Positions 33,778 through 44,228 of a stretch of DNA of 64,000 nt are shown piece after piece. The notes under the pieces were generated by a model. It did not search any database, had not been told where the DNA came from, and saw nothing but the letters and a program-made list of their open reading frames with translations. Made by a program: the position numbers and the translations under genes. The stretch is from Ignavibacteriales bacterium. Lineage in GTDB: Bacteria; Bacteroidota; Ignavibacteria; Ignavibacteriales; Ignavibacteriaceae. The stretch lies in NCBI GenBank assembly GCA_016700155.1, contig CP065001.1:3224001-3288000 (forward strand). Reading direction: 5' to 3'. The first letter of the stretch is position 1. Each line of letters starts with the position of its first letter.

Positions 33778-35430
33778 TTATTTAAGCAGGACCATTTTCA
33801 TTGATTTGATAAATTGTCCGGCTTCCATTCGATATATGTACACACCACTCGAAACGTTCTGTCCGAGATAATCAGTCCCGTTCCAATTAATAACGTACAC
33901 ACCTTTTAAAGCTTCTTCATTAAACAAAGTATTAATTTCCTGACCTAAAAGATTAAATACTTTTACTTTTACCATCCCATCTTCTGGAACCGAAAATTTG
34001 ATTTGAGTAACAGGGTTAAATGGATTCGGAAAGTTTTGTTCTAATCTATAATCACCGGGAATTGTATTTAATGAAACAGTAAGTGTACTTGTTGCGTTGA
34101 CAATCCTGATTTCATCACCTGAACTCAGGCGGCTGTATATATTTCCTTTTGCTTCATCGAAGATATTAATTTCAATATTGCTTACGCTTACAGTTAAGGG
34201 GAACTCCACGCCGCTCAATTGTATTTTATGAAACTCACTATTTAATGACTCGACAAATCCTCCGTTGCTGAATCTTATATCATACATTCCTTCAAACGGA
34301 ACGGGCGGCATAAAATATTTTGATACATCAGTATTTTGAGGCGCTAAATACAGTTCCGAACTTTTCCCGGAATTATCTGTGATTACAATTTTTCCCCAAT
34401 CACTTTTAATATTATTATTTACGATCCCGGATTTTTGAAAAGCTGGATCAGGAAGATTCACCAATCCGCCGGAGGATAAATAAATAAAATATCCATAACC
34501 AGGTACAAGTGTATTTGCAATTCGATACCCGCTATTGTAGGAATACACAAACCCGGATTGCAACCCCGCGGGCGTTGTTGTAATTGAAGCAGTATTAACT
34601 GTATAATCGTAAGTTCCGATTAAATTCCATCCCTGGAAAACTGATATAGGTTGATTTGTTATATACTGAATTCCTTCTGAAGGCCACTCATCACCGGTAT
34701 TATAAATTGTGTAGCCGATATTTTTCAGCCAATAGCCTGTTCCAGGTTCAACTGTATTAACTGATTGGAACCCTCCGTTTATTGCATATACGCCTGCGTT
34801 CGGATCGCGGTTAATCCACCAGGTATTGATACTTTGATTTATTGGGTGAAGACCGGGGATTGAAACTAAGTTCCATCCATCGTAAACCGGAACAGTCAAT
34901 GAAAAACTTGTCGGGTTAGAAAGATTAAGATGATTATCAGGATTTGTTATATCCTGAAATGTACTTCCTGTAAGTATTGTATTTATCAATCCAATGAAAC
35001 GCCACCGGATATTTATTTCATTGTTAGTGAACGGAACTGTATTAGTCAGTCTGAATCTTCCAACTTTTTTCTGGGATTGAGTTATAAGCTCAGATTCAGC
35101 AAACGAGGCAAATGTTAAAACATATGAACCGTATGTGCTTATCAGACCAACAGCTGTTAATGGCGGGAGATAAAGTAATTCTGATGTTCCCTGAAGGTAG
35201 ATAAAATTTAAGCTTCCGTTATTTATAACAGACTGACTAAATGACAAAGCGCATTGATATGATGTAAGATGAAAATTCTGGTTAACACTTTTGATGAATA
35301 CATCAAATTCATATACAGTATTTGATACTCTCTCAACATTGGCAACACTCATCTGGTACTGAGGCTGAGCGGATATTTCTGCACAATAGAGTATTACAAT
35401 AGCTGAAAAAAGTACAATAATTTTAAACAT
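33778..35430 (-). CDS. T9SS protein with a GWN module and N-terminal beta-sandwich-like domain
   Basis: A signal peptide (1-21) leads to a beta-sandwich-like N-terminal domain (about 24-170; VSNTVYEFDVFIKS, YQCALSFSQSVINNG, GRFRLTN) related to the start of the 36873-40589 protein. The GWN module fills about 180-460 with GWNLVSIPGLHPINQS, YNTGDEWPSEGI, GWNLIGTYDY and MPPVPFEGMYDIRF. A type-A T9SS domain (QNFPNPFNP, ending MKMVLLK) closes it. No catalytic residues are recognisable, so a structural or binding role outside the cell is the best guess. It converges with the 32896 gene over 24 bases and lies 166 bases after the 35597 gene. Confidence 0.82.
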   Translation of the reverse strand: MFKIIVLFSAIVILYCAEISAQPQYQMSVANVERVSNTVYEFDVFIKSVNQNFHLTSYQCALSFSQSVINNGSLNFIYLQGTSELLYLPPLTAVGLISTYGSYVLTFASFAESELITQSQKKVGRFRLTNTVPFTNNEINIRWRFIGLINTILTGSTFQDITNPDNHLNLSNPTSFSLTVPVYDGWNLVSIPGLHPINQSINTWWINRDPNAGVYAINGGFQSVNTVEPGTGYWLKNIGYTIYNTGDEWPSEGIQYITNQPISVFQGWNLIGTYDYTVNTASITTTPAGLQSGFVYSYNSGYRIANTLVPGYGYFIYLSSGGLVNLPDPAFQKSGIVNNNIKSDWGKIVITDNSGKSSELYLAPQNTDVSKYFMPPVPFEGMYDIRFSNGGFVESLNSEFHKIQLSGVEFPLTVSVSNIEINIFDEAKGNIYSRLSSGDEIRIVNATSTLTVSLNTIPGDYRLEQNFPNPFNPVTQIKFSVPEDGMVKVKVFNLLGQEINTLFNEEALKGVYVINWNGTDYLGQNVSSGVYIYRMEAGQFIKSMKMVLLK

Positions 35431-35596
35431 ATACTTTTAGAACACTTAAGTGTTTAATAAATCTTATTTGAATTTTGGATAAATATTAAGATGACTCGAA
35501 AGCCTATAGCGGAGTTGTTTCCGGCAAACAGGACTCTTTTATACTTGCTGAAAATACAAACAAAATCATCATAACAAAAACAATATTTATCTGGTT

Positions 35597-36730
35597 TTAT
35601 TTAAGAAAAATCATGGCTTTTACCTTTACTGAACCTGCTGTTTCAAGACTATAAAGATAAATCCCCGATGAAAGATTTCCGGGTTTAAATTCCACTTCAT
35701 GTAATCCGGCGGCAAATAATCCATCCGCCAGGCTTTTAACTATTTCACCTGTTATGTTGTAGACATTCAGCTTAAAATAACCGGGAGCTGATATATAAAA
35801 ATTAATTTTAGTCCCGGGATTAAACGGGTTTGGATAATTCTGATAAAGAACAAAATCAGCAGGAAAATGTTTTACCTCTATTTCAATTTCAGGCGAATAA
35901 GTTGATGTGCCATCATAGTCAATTTGTTTTAAACGATACTTATAAAGTCCGGAAGAAACAGCGGCATCAATAAAGGTATAGATGTTTTGTTCAGTTGTGG
36001 TACCACTGCCATTTACAAATCCTATTTTCTGCCAAATAATTTCAGTGGTTAGTTTATTTAAGTTTGCTCGCTCAATTTCAAATCCGTAATTATTAGTTTC
36101 AGTGGAAGTTTCCCAGTTTAAATTTATTCCCTCTTCAGATTGTACTGCATTAAAAGCAATTAATTCAACAGGAATTGCGTTCTCATAATTCATAATGATA
36201 AGAAATTGCCCCAATGAAAAATACTGAGGCGGAAAAGAAAATGTGCCGGAGTCAGTCAGAGTTTCATTTAATATAATACCTCCAAAAAGATCCTGAACTA
36301 CTGCTGAAACTCCCTCAGGAAAATTCCAATCCAGGTTAAGTGCTGTTGCAGTAGAATGCATCTGGTATCTGACCCTGTGAATCTTCTGACCAGTATATGG
36401 AAGTATACCAAATCTGAAGTCTTTAAATGAAAGTATAAAGTCACCAGTCAGTGGCAACTCAAGCAATGTTTTAAAGATGTCTACAGGAGGACAATCCGTT
36501 TTTATAAAGAAATGATATGTACACAGAAGAGCATATTCACCCAGATGCATATCTATTGCATCTGTGGCTGTTGAATCAAGTCCCACCGTAAGTACTTGTG
36601 AGCTAAATGGAGGATTTGAGTTGTCCCTCAGACGGAAAGGTATTTCCAGATTTGCTTCACGCAATTCGACTTGCGGATGTATCTCATAAATACATAACCA
36701 AAGGACGACAAACAGAAATAAGATTTTCAT
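35597..36730 (-). CDS. T9SS protein with IDxxLGE module and FnIII-like segment
   Basis: A signal peptide (1-20) is followed by an IDxxLGE module (about 24-185; LTVGLDSTATDAIDMHLGE, GVSAVVQDLFGGIILNE), a FnIII-like segment (INLNWETSTETNNYGFEIERA, about 187-290) and a type-A T9SS domain (QNYPNPFNP, ending KAMIFLK). The architecture equals that of the 358-aa duplicated protein, but the usual LPPxPPxGxFxAR stretch after LGE is replaced by an unrelated cysteine-containing segment (CTYHFFIKTDCPP). That makes it a diverged paralogue. GGAGG lies 8 bases before the ATG. A 15-bp hairpin separates it from the upstream 36873 gene, so it likely has its own promoter in the 142-base gap. Function is unknown. 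Confidence 0.83.
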   Translation of the reverse strand: MKILFLFVVLWLCIYEIHPQVELREANLEIPFRLRDNSNPPFSSQVLTVGLDSTATDAIDMHLGEYALLCTYHFFIKTDCPPVDIFKTLLELPLTGDFILSFKDFRFGILPYTGQKIHRVRYQMHSTATALNLDWNFPEGVSAVVQDLFGGIILNETLTDSGTFSFPPQYFSLGQFLIIMNYENAIPVELIAFNAVQSEEGINLNWETSTETNNYGFEIERANLNKLTTEIIWQKIGFVNGSGTTTEQNIYTFIDAAVSSGLYKYRLKQIDYDGTSTYSPEIEIEVKHFPADFVLYQNYPNPFNPGTKINFYISAPGYFKLNVYNITGEIVKSLADGLFAAGLHEVEFKPGNLSSGIYLYSLETAGSVKVKAMIFLK

Positions 36731-36825
36731 CTTTGTGCCTCCAAATATTTTTTTGACTCTTTCTTAAATAAAAAATTTCTTCTTCAATAAGTGATTATCA
36801 ATATCTGCTCTATCAATCATGAATA

Positions 36826-36860
36826 ATTTATTGACCCGAATTTCATTCGGGTCAATAAAT
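36826..36860 (-). terminator. Strong hairpin after the 36873 gene
   Basis: A perfect 15-bp stem (36826-36840 with 36846-36860, core TTGACCCGAA/TTCGGGTCAA) with a 5-nt loop lies 12 bases after the stop of the minus-strand 36873 gene. The flanks are A/T-rich but without a long T-run, so it may protect the 3' end as well as terminate. Confidence 0.75.
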
Positions 36861-36872
36861 ATTATTCTAACT

Positions 36873-39800
36873 TTACTTCAGCATTATCATCTTTTTGGTT
36901 TGAACAAATTCACCTGCAGTCATTCTGTATATGTAAGAGCCTGAGCTGATCTGCTGACCTGAATTATTTAAACCATCCCACTGAACTTTGTATGTTCCGC
37001 CTTCTACCTGTCCTGAGAAAAGAGTTCTTACTTCCTGACCAAGCATATCATAAATTTTTATAACAACATCGCTTGTTTGCGGAACATCAAATTGTACCGT
37101 TGTAGCAGGATTAAACGGATTCGGATAGTTCTGTTCTAACGCAAACTTATCAGGAATAATGTCAGCGGATACAAGCAGCTTGGTCACAGCAGAATTTGTT
37201 ATAACCAGTTCACCACCGGTTTTCATTCTTTCGTTAAATATTTTACCTGATTCATCCTGAAGTTTTATGTTTGCGTTCTCCAATCTTACAGTAACAGGAT
37301 ATTTCATTCCGTTTAATTCAATTGACTTACTACCTTCTTTAAGATTTTCAGCAAGTCTTCCGCTTCCAAATCTTACATCAAAAGCGCCTGCAGGCGGTGA
37401 TGGTGGAAGCAGGTAATGATTCAGGTTCACTTCGTCATTAACAAGATATAAAGTCAGATTTTTTCCTGAAGCATCTGTAACAATTATTTTACCCCAGTTA
37501 GATTTATCAACCTGTTTTGCAACCGTGACAGATTCTATCGTTGTCGGAATATTTATAACACCACTACCGCTTAAAAGTACCCAGTATCCATATCCGGGTT
37601 CAAGATTAACAGGATTGAAATAAGCACCGTTCCATCCGTAAATTGTATTTGAAACAATAAGTCCGGAAGGTGTTGTTGTAAGTGATGCAACAGGAACACT
37701 CTGTTCATAAGCACCGATCATGTTCCACCCTTCACTAACAACAACCGGATTATGTGCGACGATTTCAATACCACCGGCTGGCCACTCATCTCCGGTATTG
37801 TAAGTATTGGCACCGTTGTGCAGCATCCAGTAACCCTCTCCCTGTGTTGTCAATGAAACTGCAGAATAAGAACCTGACCATTTATAAACATCCGCAAGCG
37901 GATTTCTGTTTGGCCACCATGTATTTACATTCTGATTTACAGGATGATTGCCGGGTGCAGAAACCATATTCCATCCATCAGTTACATTTACAGAAAGTTG
38001 AAAAGTTGATTGCGATGAATTCGGTATCCAGGTATTTGCGACTCTTAATCCGCCAATAACCTGTGTAGAAGCATTAGAAGAATTACCCTGCCTGAATGCA
38101 AACATACCAAGTTCCAGTGCATCTGTTCCGGTATCCGTCTGAGTAATATCAGCAGCTGGTTCTGTTCCATCAAGTACGGGGTTGATCCATAATTTAACTT
38201 CATCATCCGTTGTTGTTACATCGTTAAAAGTATACTTAACAACAACAAGATAGGTTGTATTGAGTGCATAACTGAATGGTGTATATACAGCAGAGGTATT
38301 AACATTTTTAGCTACCCCGAATGCAATATTATTTGACGCATCTGCTTTGACAAATATTTTTCCAAAAAACAGAAGCGTGGAATTTTCAGGCGCGAAATGG
38401 AAAATATAATCTCCGTTAAGCTGAGCAGCCGATACATTAATCATGAACGAAGCATACACACTATTACTTGTAACAGAACTGAATGCCCTGTTCACATCCT
38501 CACCTGAAGAGGTAGAAGTTATAGAATTACCCGTGGCTGAATTAATATAACCGGTGTATGTAAGTGAGGAATCATTAACCAAAATAACATTTGTTCCACC
38601 TGCGCTATGCGCCACCCAACCGTTAGCTGTTAATGCTGTACCGGGTACATACTCAAAGTTATCTGTGATGGGTAAAGCAGGTGTAGATGCCGTTGTAAGA
38701 GTGAATTGAGGTACTGTACCATCTGTTTTATAATTAATGACGGTACCTGAATTAGTGTAAGGATAAATTTTGAAATAGTATGGTGTAACCGAATTACCTC
38801 CAAAAGAATATGCTTGCACACCGGCAGTAATATTTTGCACAAAGAAACTGTTGTTCTCCGGTGTACCATCAACAGGATCTATGATGGAAGCAAAATCAAC
38901 ATCACTGGCTTTTACAAGGTATCCATCAGGTGTAGTTGAACCAACGGCATCAACCCAGCTTAAATTAATAAAATGGTATGCAGGATTTCCGGCAACACCA
39001 TTAAATGCTGTAACATGATTTGAAGGTTCCGGTTTTACAACAGCGCCATTACAGCTAACATTTATCGTTGTGGCTCCGCCGCCTGCATTTGAAATATTTT
39101 CTGCATTATAGAATCCACCGGGTAACCCGGCTTTAAGTCTTACATAAACTGTTGCATTTAGTGCAGCGCCGGTATAACCAACATTTACACTCGAACTGAA
39201 ATTTGTATTGTCAGTGGATACTTCATAATTAGTTGAACCTGTGACAACGATATCGCCTGATGCGGGCGTTAATTCACTTCCACTTAATACATAACTCTGA
39301 GATGGAGAAGGTCCGCCTCCGATAAAATATGTAAAGTTTGAAAGTGCTGATGGTAACGCTGAAAGTGTAGGTCCGGTAGGGGCTGAGAATAAATCTTCCC
39401 AGGATTTAGCTACTCTTATTCCATCTGCTATTAAACTTGGTGATGTTGAAGCATTTCCCTGTCTTAATCCAACGGCATCAATAACATCCTGTCCCGCTGT
39501 TCCTATGTTTAATAATTCAGGTGCACCGGCAGCTATTTCAGTTGCAGGAATTCCTGAAGAGATGACCCACACTGCAACACTATCATTACCGCCTGTGTTG
39601 ATAGAATATTTTCCGACAATCAAGTATGTCTGATTTTTTGCGAAATTGTTTGTGCCGTATGTAGCAGTTGAAGTATTCGAGATACCAATGTTAACCTGAT
39701 CTGATACAACCCTTGCAAATAATCTTGCAGAGAATAAAGTAAATGAAGTTGAAGTAACTCTGTTACCTAAATGGAAAAAATAATCTCCCGTCTTGGAAAT

Positions 39801-40589
39801 TGCCGCTTCATTTACATTTAAAAGAAATGAAAAGTAAACTGAATTTTCCTGGACTGAATCCGCAAGTGCACGATTTACATCCTCACCACCTGTGTTGTTA
39901 ACTAAAACAGCATTTCCAACTGCGGTGCCGGGATAACCAGCATAAGTTAATCCGGTTGTGGTTGAAAGTGCATTTGTACCGCCACCGCTGTGTGCTGTCC
40001 AGCCATTTGCCGTTAACAATCCTGTGAATTCAAAATTCTCAACTAACAATGGTTGGTCAAGAATAAAATCTATTGTGCTTATCTCCGCCGGTAATCCTGT
40101 ACCATTATCCCATCCATACACCCTGGTATAAGGTACAACTGAAGTTTTCCAGGAAGGGACAAAATAATTACTGCTGAAAGAAGCAGCAGATGTTTGCAAT
40201 CTGAATCTTTGTAACCTTAGATTCTGACCGGGAGGAACAACACCATTTGAACCGGGCATGTTTGATGATGTCCTTAAAATATTCGGACTTGTTATTAATG
40301 CAGACGGCGGTTGCGCTCCCGTGGGGAACGAACTGTATCCCGGCACAATTGAAAAGGTAGGTGTTCCGCTATTTAAAAATGAAGGATCATAAGTCCATGC
40401 CATACTGCCGTGACTATAGGTCCAGCTTGTGGCTCCGTTATTTTTAACATAGACATCAAAAGTCAATGAGTTTGATGATTCAAAAATGATGTTAGAAACT
40501 GATACTTCACATTGCTGTGAGAAGACTCTAATGTTTCCGAGCCCAATCAACATCAGTACAAAAAAGAAACCGGAGAAGAATTTTTTCAT
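36873..40589 (-). CDS. Very large modular T9SS protein (jelly-roll, Ig, FnIII and GWN modules)
   Basis: At 1238 aa this is one of the two largest proteins in the window. In order: signal peptide (1-24), a beta-sandwich-like domain (about 25-175), a jelly-roll-like region (about 177-395; LTANGWTAHSGGG), an Ig-like segment (about 405-515; TLSALPSALSNF), a FnIII-like segment (about 520-640), a second jelly-roll-like region (about 645-855), the GWN module (about 865-1150; GWNMVSAPGNHPVNQN, YNTGDEWPAGGI, GWNMIGAYEQ, LPPSPPAGAFDVRF) and a type-A T9SS domain (QNYPNPFNP, ending KKMIMLK). The middle part is a paralogue of the 15421 protein. No enzyme motif is evident, so an adhesin or matrix protein is likely. 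Confidence 0.85.
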   Translation of the reverse strand: MKKFFSGFFFVLMLIGLGNIRVFSQQCEVSVSNIIFESSNSLTFDVYVKNNGATSWTYSHGSMAWTYDPSFLNSGTPTFSIVPGYSSFPTGAQPPSALITSPNILRTSSNMPGSNGVVPPGQNLRLQRFRLQTSAASFSSNYFVPSWKTSVVPYTRVYGWDNGTGLPAEISTIDFILDQPLLVENFEFTGLLTANGWTAHSGGGTNALSTTTGLTYAGYPGTAVGNAVLVNNTGGEDVNRALADSVQENSVYFSFLLNVNEAAISKTGDYFFHLGNRVTSTSFTLFSARLFARVVSDQVNIGISNTSTATYGTNNFAKNQTYLIVGKYSINTGGNDSVAVWVISSGIPATEIAAGAPELLNIGTAGQDVIDAVGLRQGNASTSPSLIADGIRVAKSWEDLFSAPTGPTLSALPSALSNFTYFIGGGPSPSQSYVLSGSELTPASGDIVVTGSTNYEVSTDNTNFSSSVNVGYTGAALNATVYVRLKAGLPGGFYNAENISNAGGGATTINVSCNGAVVKPEPSNHVTAFNGVAGNPAYHFINLSWVDAVGSTTPDGYLVKASDVDFASIIDPVDGTPENNSFFVQNITAGVQAYSFGGNSVTPYYFKIYPYTNSGTVINYKTDGTVPQFTLTTASTPALPITDNFEYVPGTALTANGWVAHSAGGTNVILVNDSSLTYTGYINSATGNSITSTSSGEDVNRAFSSVTSNSVYASFMINVSAAQLNGDYIFHFAPENSTLLFFGKIFVKADASNNIAFGVAKNVNTSAVYTPFSYALNTTYLVVVKYTFNDVTTTDDEVKLWINPVLDGTEPAADITQTDTGTDALELGMFAFRQGNSSNASTQVIGGLRVANTWIPNSSQSTFQLSVNVTDGWNMVSAPGNHPVNQNVNTWWPNRNPLADVYKWSGSYSAVSLTTQGEGYWMLHNGANTYNTGDEWPAGGIEIVAHNPVVVSEGWNMIGAYEQSVPVASLTTTPSGLIVSNTIYGWNGAYFNPVNLEPGYGYWVLLSGSGVINIPTTIESVTVAKQVDKSNWGKIIVTDASGKNLTLYLVNDEVNLNHYLLPPSPPAGAFDVRFGSGRLAENLKEGSKSIELNGMKYPVTVRLENANIKLQDESGKIFNERMKTGGELVITNSAVTKLLVSADIIPDKFALEQNYPNPFNPATTVQFDVPQTSDVVIKIYDMLGQEVRTLFSGQVEGGTYKVQWDGLNNSGQQISSGSYIYRMTAGEFVQTKKMIMLK

Positions 40590-40650
40590 TTTGCTCTCTC
40601 TTTTATTAATAATTGAAAATTTCAGACCAATATTTTTTCACAGTTAATAC

Positions 40651-42135
40651 TTATTTGACATAACCAGGCGGAGCCTTAATCTCAGCGCCTATTAAATTAT
40701 TTTCATAAACTTTAATTACATCGTTAACACCTACCGTAAGGTCGCCATTTATATCAGCGGGAACATATCCTGTTAATCCTGTTGCATTCCCCGAGAACAC
40801 AATCGATAGATCTTCCGAGTCAACAAAACCATCCTGATTCACATCCCCTGAAATAATACACCACTTATTCCCTACCTGTTTAAGATTATTTTGATAAGCA
40901 GAAGCGGATGATGAAGCAAAATCAAAAGCGAGTGAGTTGGAAGTAAATACTTGTGGTGACGAACTCCATGTTTCAATTGAATTACGATGTTTAAGAACAA
41001 TGTAGTAAGGAACACCGTTCACTGCTGATGCAAAAGTTCCGCTGCCTGTTCCCGAACTATTAAGGAATATTTTTGTCTGATCGACCAGTGTATATGGATA
41101 AGTGCTTTCTCTAAGTTCAATTGTTACTGTATCCGGCACCATAGAAAATCCATTGTACATCCCTTCAATCAAAGCACTGAATGACGTTAACTGAAGCATT
41201 GACTGGTTAAATTCAAAGTCAGCATAAACAGGAAGATGATCGGACGCGTAATGAAGAGCATTGGCTATTGTTTGGGTTACCACATTATTCGGAGGTCTGT
41301 TGATAGAGTCATTATAGTGATTGCCGTCATTTCCGTAAACGGTATAAGTACCCGGTACATATTTTATCCCGCCCTCATCAATTACTGATTGAGACATGAG
41401 TATCATATCAAATCTGTCATCCATTCCGCCTGTAGCACCGCCCCCAAACGATCTTACTCTTGGTGATTGCGTATGAAATGCAGCATACTGCTGTTGACTC
41501 CAATCACCGCTTAACGGATTAATGTCAATTAAATAACCGGAACCGGACTGACTAACTAGTTTCTGATATGCAGGTTCACTCGCACCGTAAATATTATAAT
41601 CGCCAACGACAATAAAGTTGGTTCCTGAATTGAGTGAGTTGGTTCGTTTTCTTAAACTATCTATTTCAGCAGCTCTCTGCTGCTCATTCGCGGAACCGCT
41701 GCTTGCCTTCAGGTGCAGTGAATAAATTATTAATGTATCTCCGGAAATATTATTCCGAAGTTTAAATTCATTTATATCTCTCAACTCAGTTTGTATCGGC
41801 GAATTACTCAGAAAGGTAAAAGATGCACTCTTATAAAAAATGGCATTGTCAGTATCAAAACCATCGATGAATTGACCGGCAGCATAGCCCGATGAAACAG
41901 AATTAAGTACATTGTTCAGAAATCCATTTACCCCTGCCTGCGAAGTCATTTCCTGAACGATCAGAATATCAGGCTGCAGGGTTGAAAAGATAGTGCGAAA
42001 ATATGGATTACGTGTTGTTGTATCCGAACCCGGATAATTCAAAAGATTATATGACATAATCCTGTGCTGACTTTGTGCAGAGATGATCAATGTAAAATGA
42101 AGTACAAGAACCAGAATTTTAAATATCATTTTCAT
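40651..42135 (-). CDS. Secreted endonuclease/exonuclease/phosphatase-fold protein with dockerin-like tail
   Basis: The N-terminal half is an EEP-fold hydrolase with the key residues visible: SYN (N30), VQE (E62), SLHLKA (H141), GDYN (D179, N181), a DDRFDMI segment (239-245) and SDH (D299, H300). Such secreted enzymes usually cut DNA or RNA, or dephosphorylate. A signal peptide (1-20) precedes it. From about residue 312 the shared IEG module starts (ALIEGMYNGFSM, YYIVLKHRNSIETWS), followed by two dockerin-like calcium loops (GDVNQDGFVDSED, ADINGDLTVGVND). There is no T9SS tail. It is a paralogue of 45756-47255 and lies 8 bases after the 42144 gene, the last of a dockerin-tailed run. Confidence 0.9.
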   Translation of the reverse strand: MKMIFKILVLVLHFTLIISAQSQHRIMSYNLLNYPGSDTTTRNPYFRTIFSTLQPDILIVQEMTSQAGVNGFLNNVLNSVSSGYAAGQFIDGFDTDNAIFYKSASFTFLSNSPIQTELRDINEFKLRNNISGDTLIIYSLHLKASSGSANEQQRAAEIDSLRKRTNSLNSGTNFIVVGDYNIYGASEPAYQKLVSQSGSGYLIDINPLSGDWSQQQYAAFHTQSPRVRSFGGGATGGMDDRFDMILMSQSVIDEGGIKYVPGTYTVYGNDGNHYNDSINRPPNNVVTQTIANALHYASDHLPVYADFEFNQSMLQLTSFSALIEGMYNGFSMVPDTVTIELRESTYPYTLVDQTKIFLNSSGTGSGTFASAVNGVPYYIVLKHRNSIETWSSSPQVFTSNSLAFDFASSSASAYQNNLKQVGNKWCIISGDVNQDGFVDSEDLSIVFSGNATGLTGYVPADINGDLTVGVNDVIKVYENNLIGAEIKAPPGYVK

Positions 42136-42143
42136 ATTAACTA

Positions 42144-44129
42144 TTAGTTGTCCTTTGCTTTATCAATATCAAACGGTTTTCTAATTTCAACTCCCTGCAC
42201 ACTGTTTTTGTAAACAATACCAAGGTCCAAAATCTCAGTCAGTCCATCACCGTTTACATCAGTTGTGTTGTAACCAGTTTCACCATTTATATTATCTATA
42301 AATACATCCTGCACATCGGCAAAGTTTATATAACCATCCTGGTTTACATCGCCTGAGTAAATGCACCACCGTCCGTTTACTTCAACAAGATTATTTCCAA
42401 AAGCCGCTGACTGCGAGGACGTAAAATCATAAACAAGAAAATTATTTGTAAATGAGATGGTGCTATTACTCCATGTTTCAATGGCGTTACGATGTTTTAT
42501 TGCCAGGTAGTAAGGTGTATTCATCATTGCCGATGTGAATACTCCGCTTCCCAATCCATCACTGTTTAACGGAACATTAGTTTGATCAACCAAGGAATGC
42601 GGATAAAAACTATTTCTTAGTTGAACCAACACGGTATCTGTCATCATTGCACTGCCGTCATACATACCTTCAATCAATACAGTAAGTTGTGAGAGTTGGA
42701 GCGGTTCATAATAAGCGACTGTTGCTGAATTACTATAACCGCTAAAAGTTCCACCAGAGTATGCATATACACGGTATGTATAAATCTCGCCGGGATTTAA
42801 ATTGATATCAATGTAGGTTGATTGATCTGCACCAACTGAATCAATAGCCGCAAAATTGGAGGAAGCAGTTTTACGTTCGATAATAAACCCTGATTCATTT
42901 ACTGAATTATCATTCCAAGAAAGTTCAATCTCTCCTGATGATACTGCAGAGGCATTAAGATTGGATGGAGCAATGATTGCAGCAGTAGGAGTGAATCTAA
43001 AAATTTTATCATTTGATCCTGAGAACGCGCAGATGTATAATTCATTATTCTGATCAACACCGAATGACACGGGTGATGCTGCTGCAGTTAGCAATAAAAT
43101 ACTTGATGGCTCATTTATTCCATCATACTCCAGAGCCCAGACTTTTTTTGAGCCATAATCTGAATAGATATATTTGCCGTAGAGTCCGGGTAGATTTGGT
43201 CCGCGGTAAACATAACCGCCTGTTACCGAATAACCCTCACTTCTCGGATAAACCCAAATTGGTGATTCATAGATATCATTGCAGTCAGTTAAATCGTAGG
43301 GAATATTTCCTTCATAACATCTCCACCCATAGTTCTTTCCTGATTCAACGATATCAATTTCTTCAAGTGTCCATTGTCCTACATCCGCACACCATAACCT
43401 GTTTGTTTCAAAATCAAAACTGAACCGCCATGGATTTCTAAACCCAAGCGCATAGATCTCTTCTTTATAACCCTGAGTATTTCCGGCAAACGGATTTGTA
43501 ACAGGAATTGAGTAATTGAGATTTCCCTGGGTTGAATTGACATCAATTCGTAAAATTTTTCCGAGCCATGATGATTTGTTTTGAGCCTGATTATCAGGAT
43601 CTCCCTGGCTGCCGCCATCACCAAGAGCGATGTATAAAAAATTATCAGGACCGAATGACAACTGTCCGCCATTATGATTTGAATAAGGTTGCTCAATTGA
43701 CATCAGTATAAGTTCAGAATTATTATCCGCAGAGTCCGGATTAGAACTGCTCACGCTGAATCTTGAAATCCTAGTATAGCGTGGATTGGTCACTGTGTAA
43801 TTGACATAGAAAAAACCATTTGTTTCATAGTTGGGATGAAATGCCAGACCAAGCAAACCCATCTCGCCTCCCGAAGAAACACGATCGGTTATATCGAGAA
43901 ATACTTTTGATTGAGTGACCGCTGAATTATTCTGAAAAACCTTTATCACTCCAGCCTGTTCGACAATAAAAATTCTGTCTGTTCCGTCACCTGCATGTTG
44001 AAGATCAACAGCATTCTGAAAACTCAGATTTGGGAATGCTTCCTGTAACAGGTATTGTGCATTAGATATATTATATGAAGCAACTGTCATGAAGAGAAAA
44101 AATAAAAATTTAAACCTGTTGGTAACCAA
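42144..44129 (-). CDS. Secreted PQQ-type sugar dehydrogenase-like protein with dockerin-like tail
   Basis: The catalytic part (about 27-370) is a six-bladed propeller of the glucose/sorbosone dehydrogenase family: GEMGLLGLAFHPNY (88-101), SNHNGGQLSFGPD (150-162, with the likely catalytic H152), LGDGGSQGDPDN (169-180) and EEIYALGFRNPWRFSFD. This group oxidises sugars with PQQ, although some relatives only bind. A FnIII-like domain (about 385-475), the IEG module (about 477-590; VLIEGMYDGSAM, AIKHRNAIETWS) and two dockerin-like loops (GDVNQDGYINFAD, TDVNGDGLTEILD) follow. The start is TTG, accepted because GAGG is 7 bases upstream and the residues after it (NRFK) complete the signal peptide. 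The next ATG, at codon 14, would cut into the signal. Confidence 0.87.
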   Translation of the reverse strand: MVTNRFKFLFFLFMTVASYNISNAQYLLQEAFPNLSFQNAVDLQHAGDGTDRIFIVEQAGVIKVFQNNSAVTQSKVFLDITDRVSSGGEMGLLGLAFHPNYETNGFFYVNYTVTNPRYTRISRFSVSSSNPDSADNNSELILMSIEQPYSNHNGGQLSFGPDNFLYIALGDGGSQGDPDNQAQNKSSWLGKILRIDVNSTQGNLNYSIPVTNPFAGNTQGYKEEIYALGFRNPWRFSFDFETNRLWCADVGQWTLEEIDIVESGKNYGWRCYEGNIPYDLTDCNDIYESPIWVYPRSEGYSVTGGYVYRGPNLPGLYGKYIYSDYGSKKVWALEYDGINEPSSILLLTAAASPVSFGVDQNNELYICAFSGSNDKIFRFTPTAAIIAPSNLNASAVSSGEIELSWNDNSVNESGFIIERKTASSNFAAIDSVGADQSTYIDINLNPGEIYTYRVYAYSGGTFSGYSNSATVAYYEPLQLSQLTVLIEGMYDGSAMMTDTVLVQLRNSFYPHSLVDQTNVPLNSDGLGSGVFTSAMMNTPYYLAIKHRNAIETWSNSTISFTNNFLVYDFTSSQSAAFGNNLVEVNGRWCIYSGDVNQDGYINFADVQDVFIDNINGETGYNTTDVNGDGLTEILDLGIVYKNSVQGVEIRKPFDIDKAKDN

Positions 44130-44228
44130 TCGAACCTCGATATTGTAAATGATTGAGCATCAGCCTGCTGGCTGAGAAATTTATTATGTGTGACATCAAT
44201 ACTTATTTTTATTCTTTTTCCATTTTTT

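Noticed and set aside
44159..44174. TCAGCC/GGCTGA hairpin between the 42144 and 44229 genes as a terminator
   Set aside because: The stem is only 6 bp with no T-run; transcription through the run of genes seems more likely.
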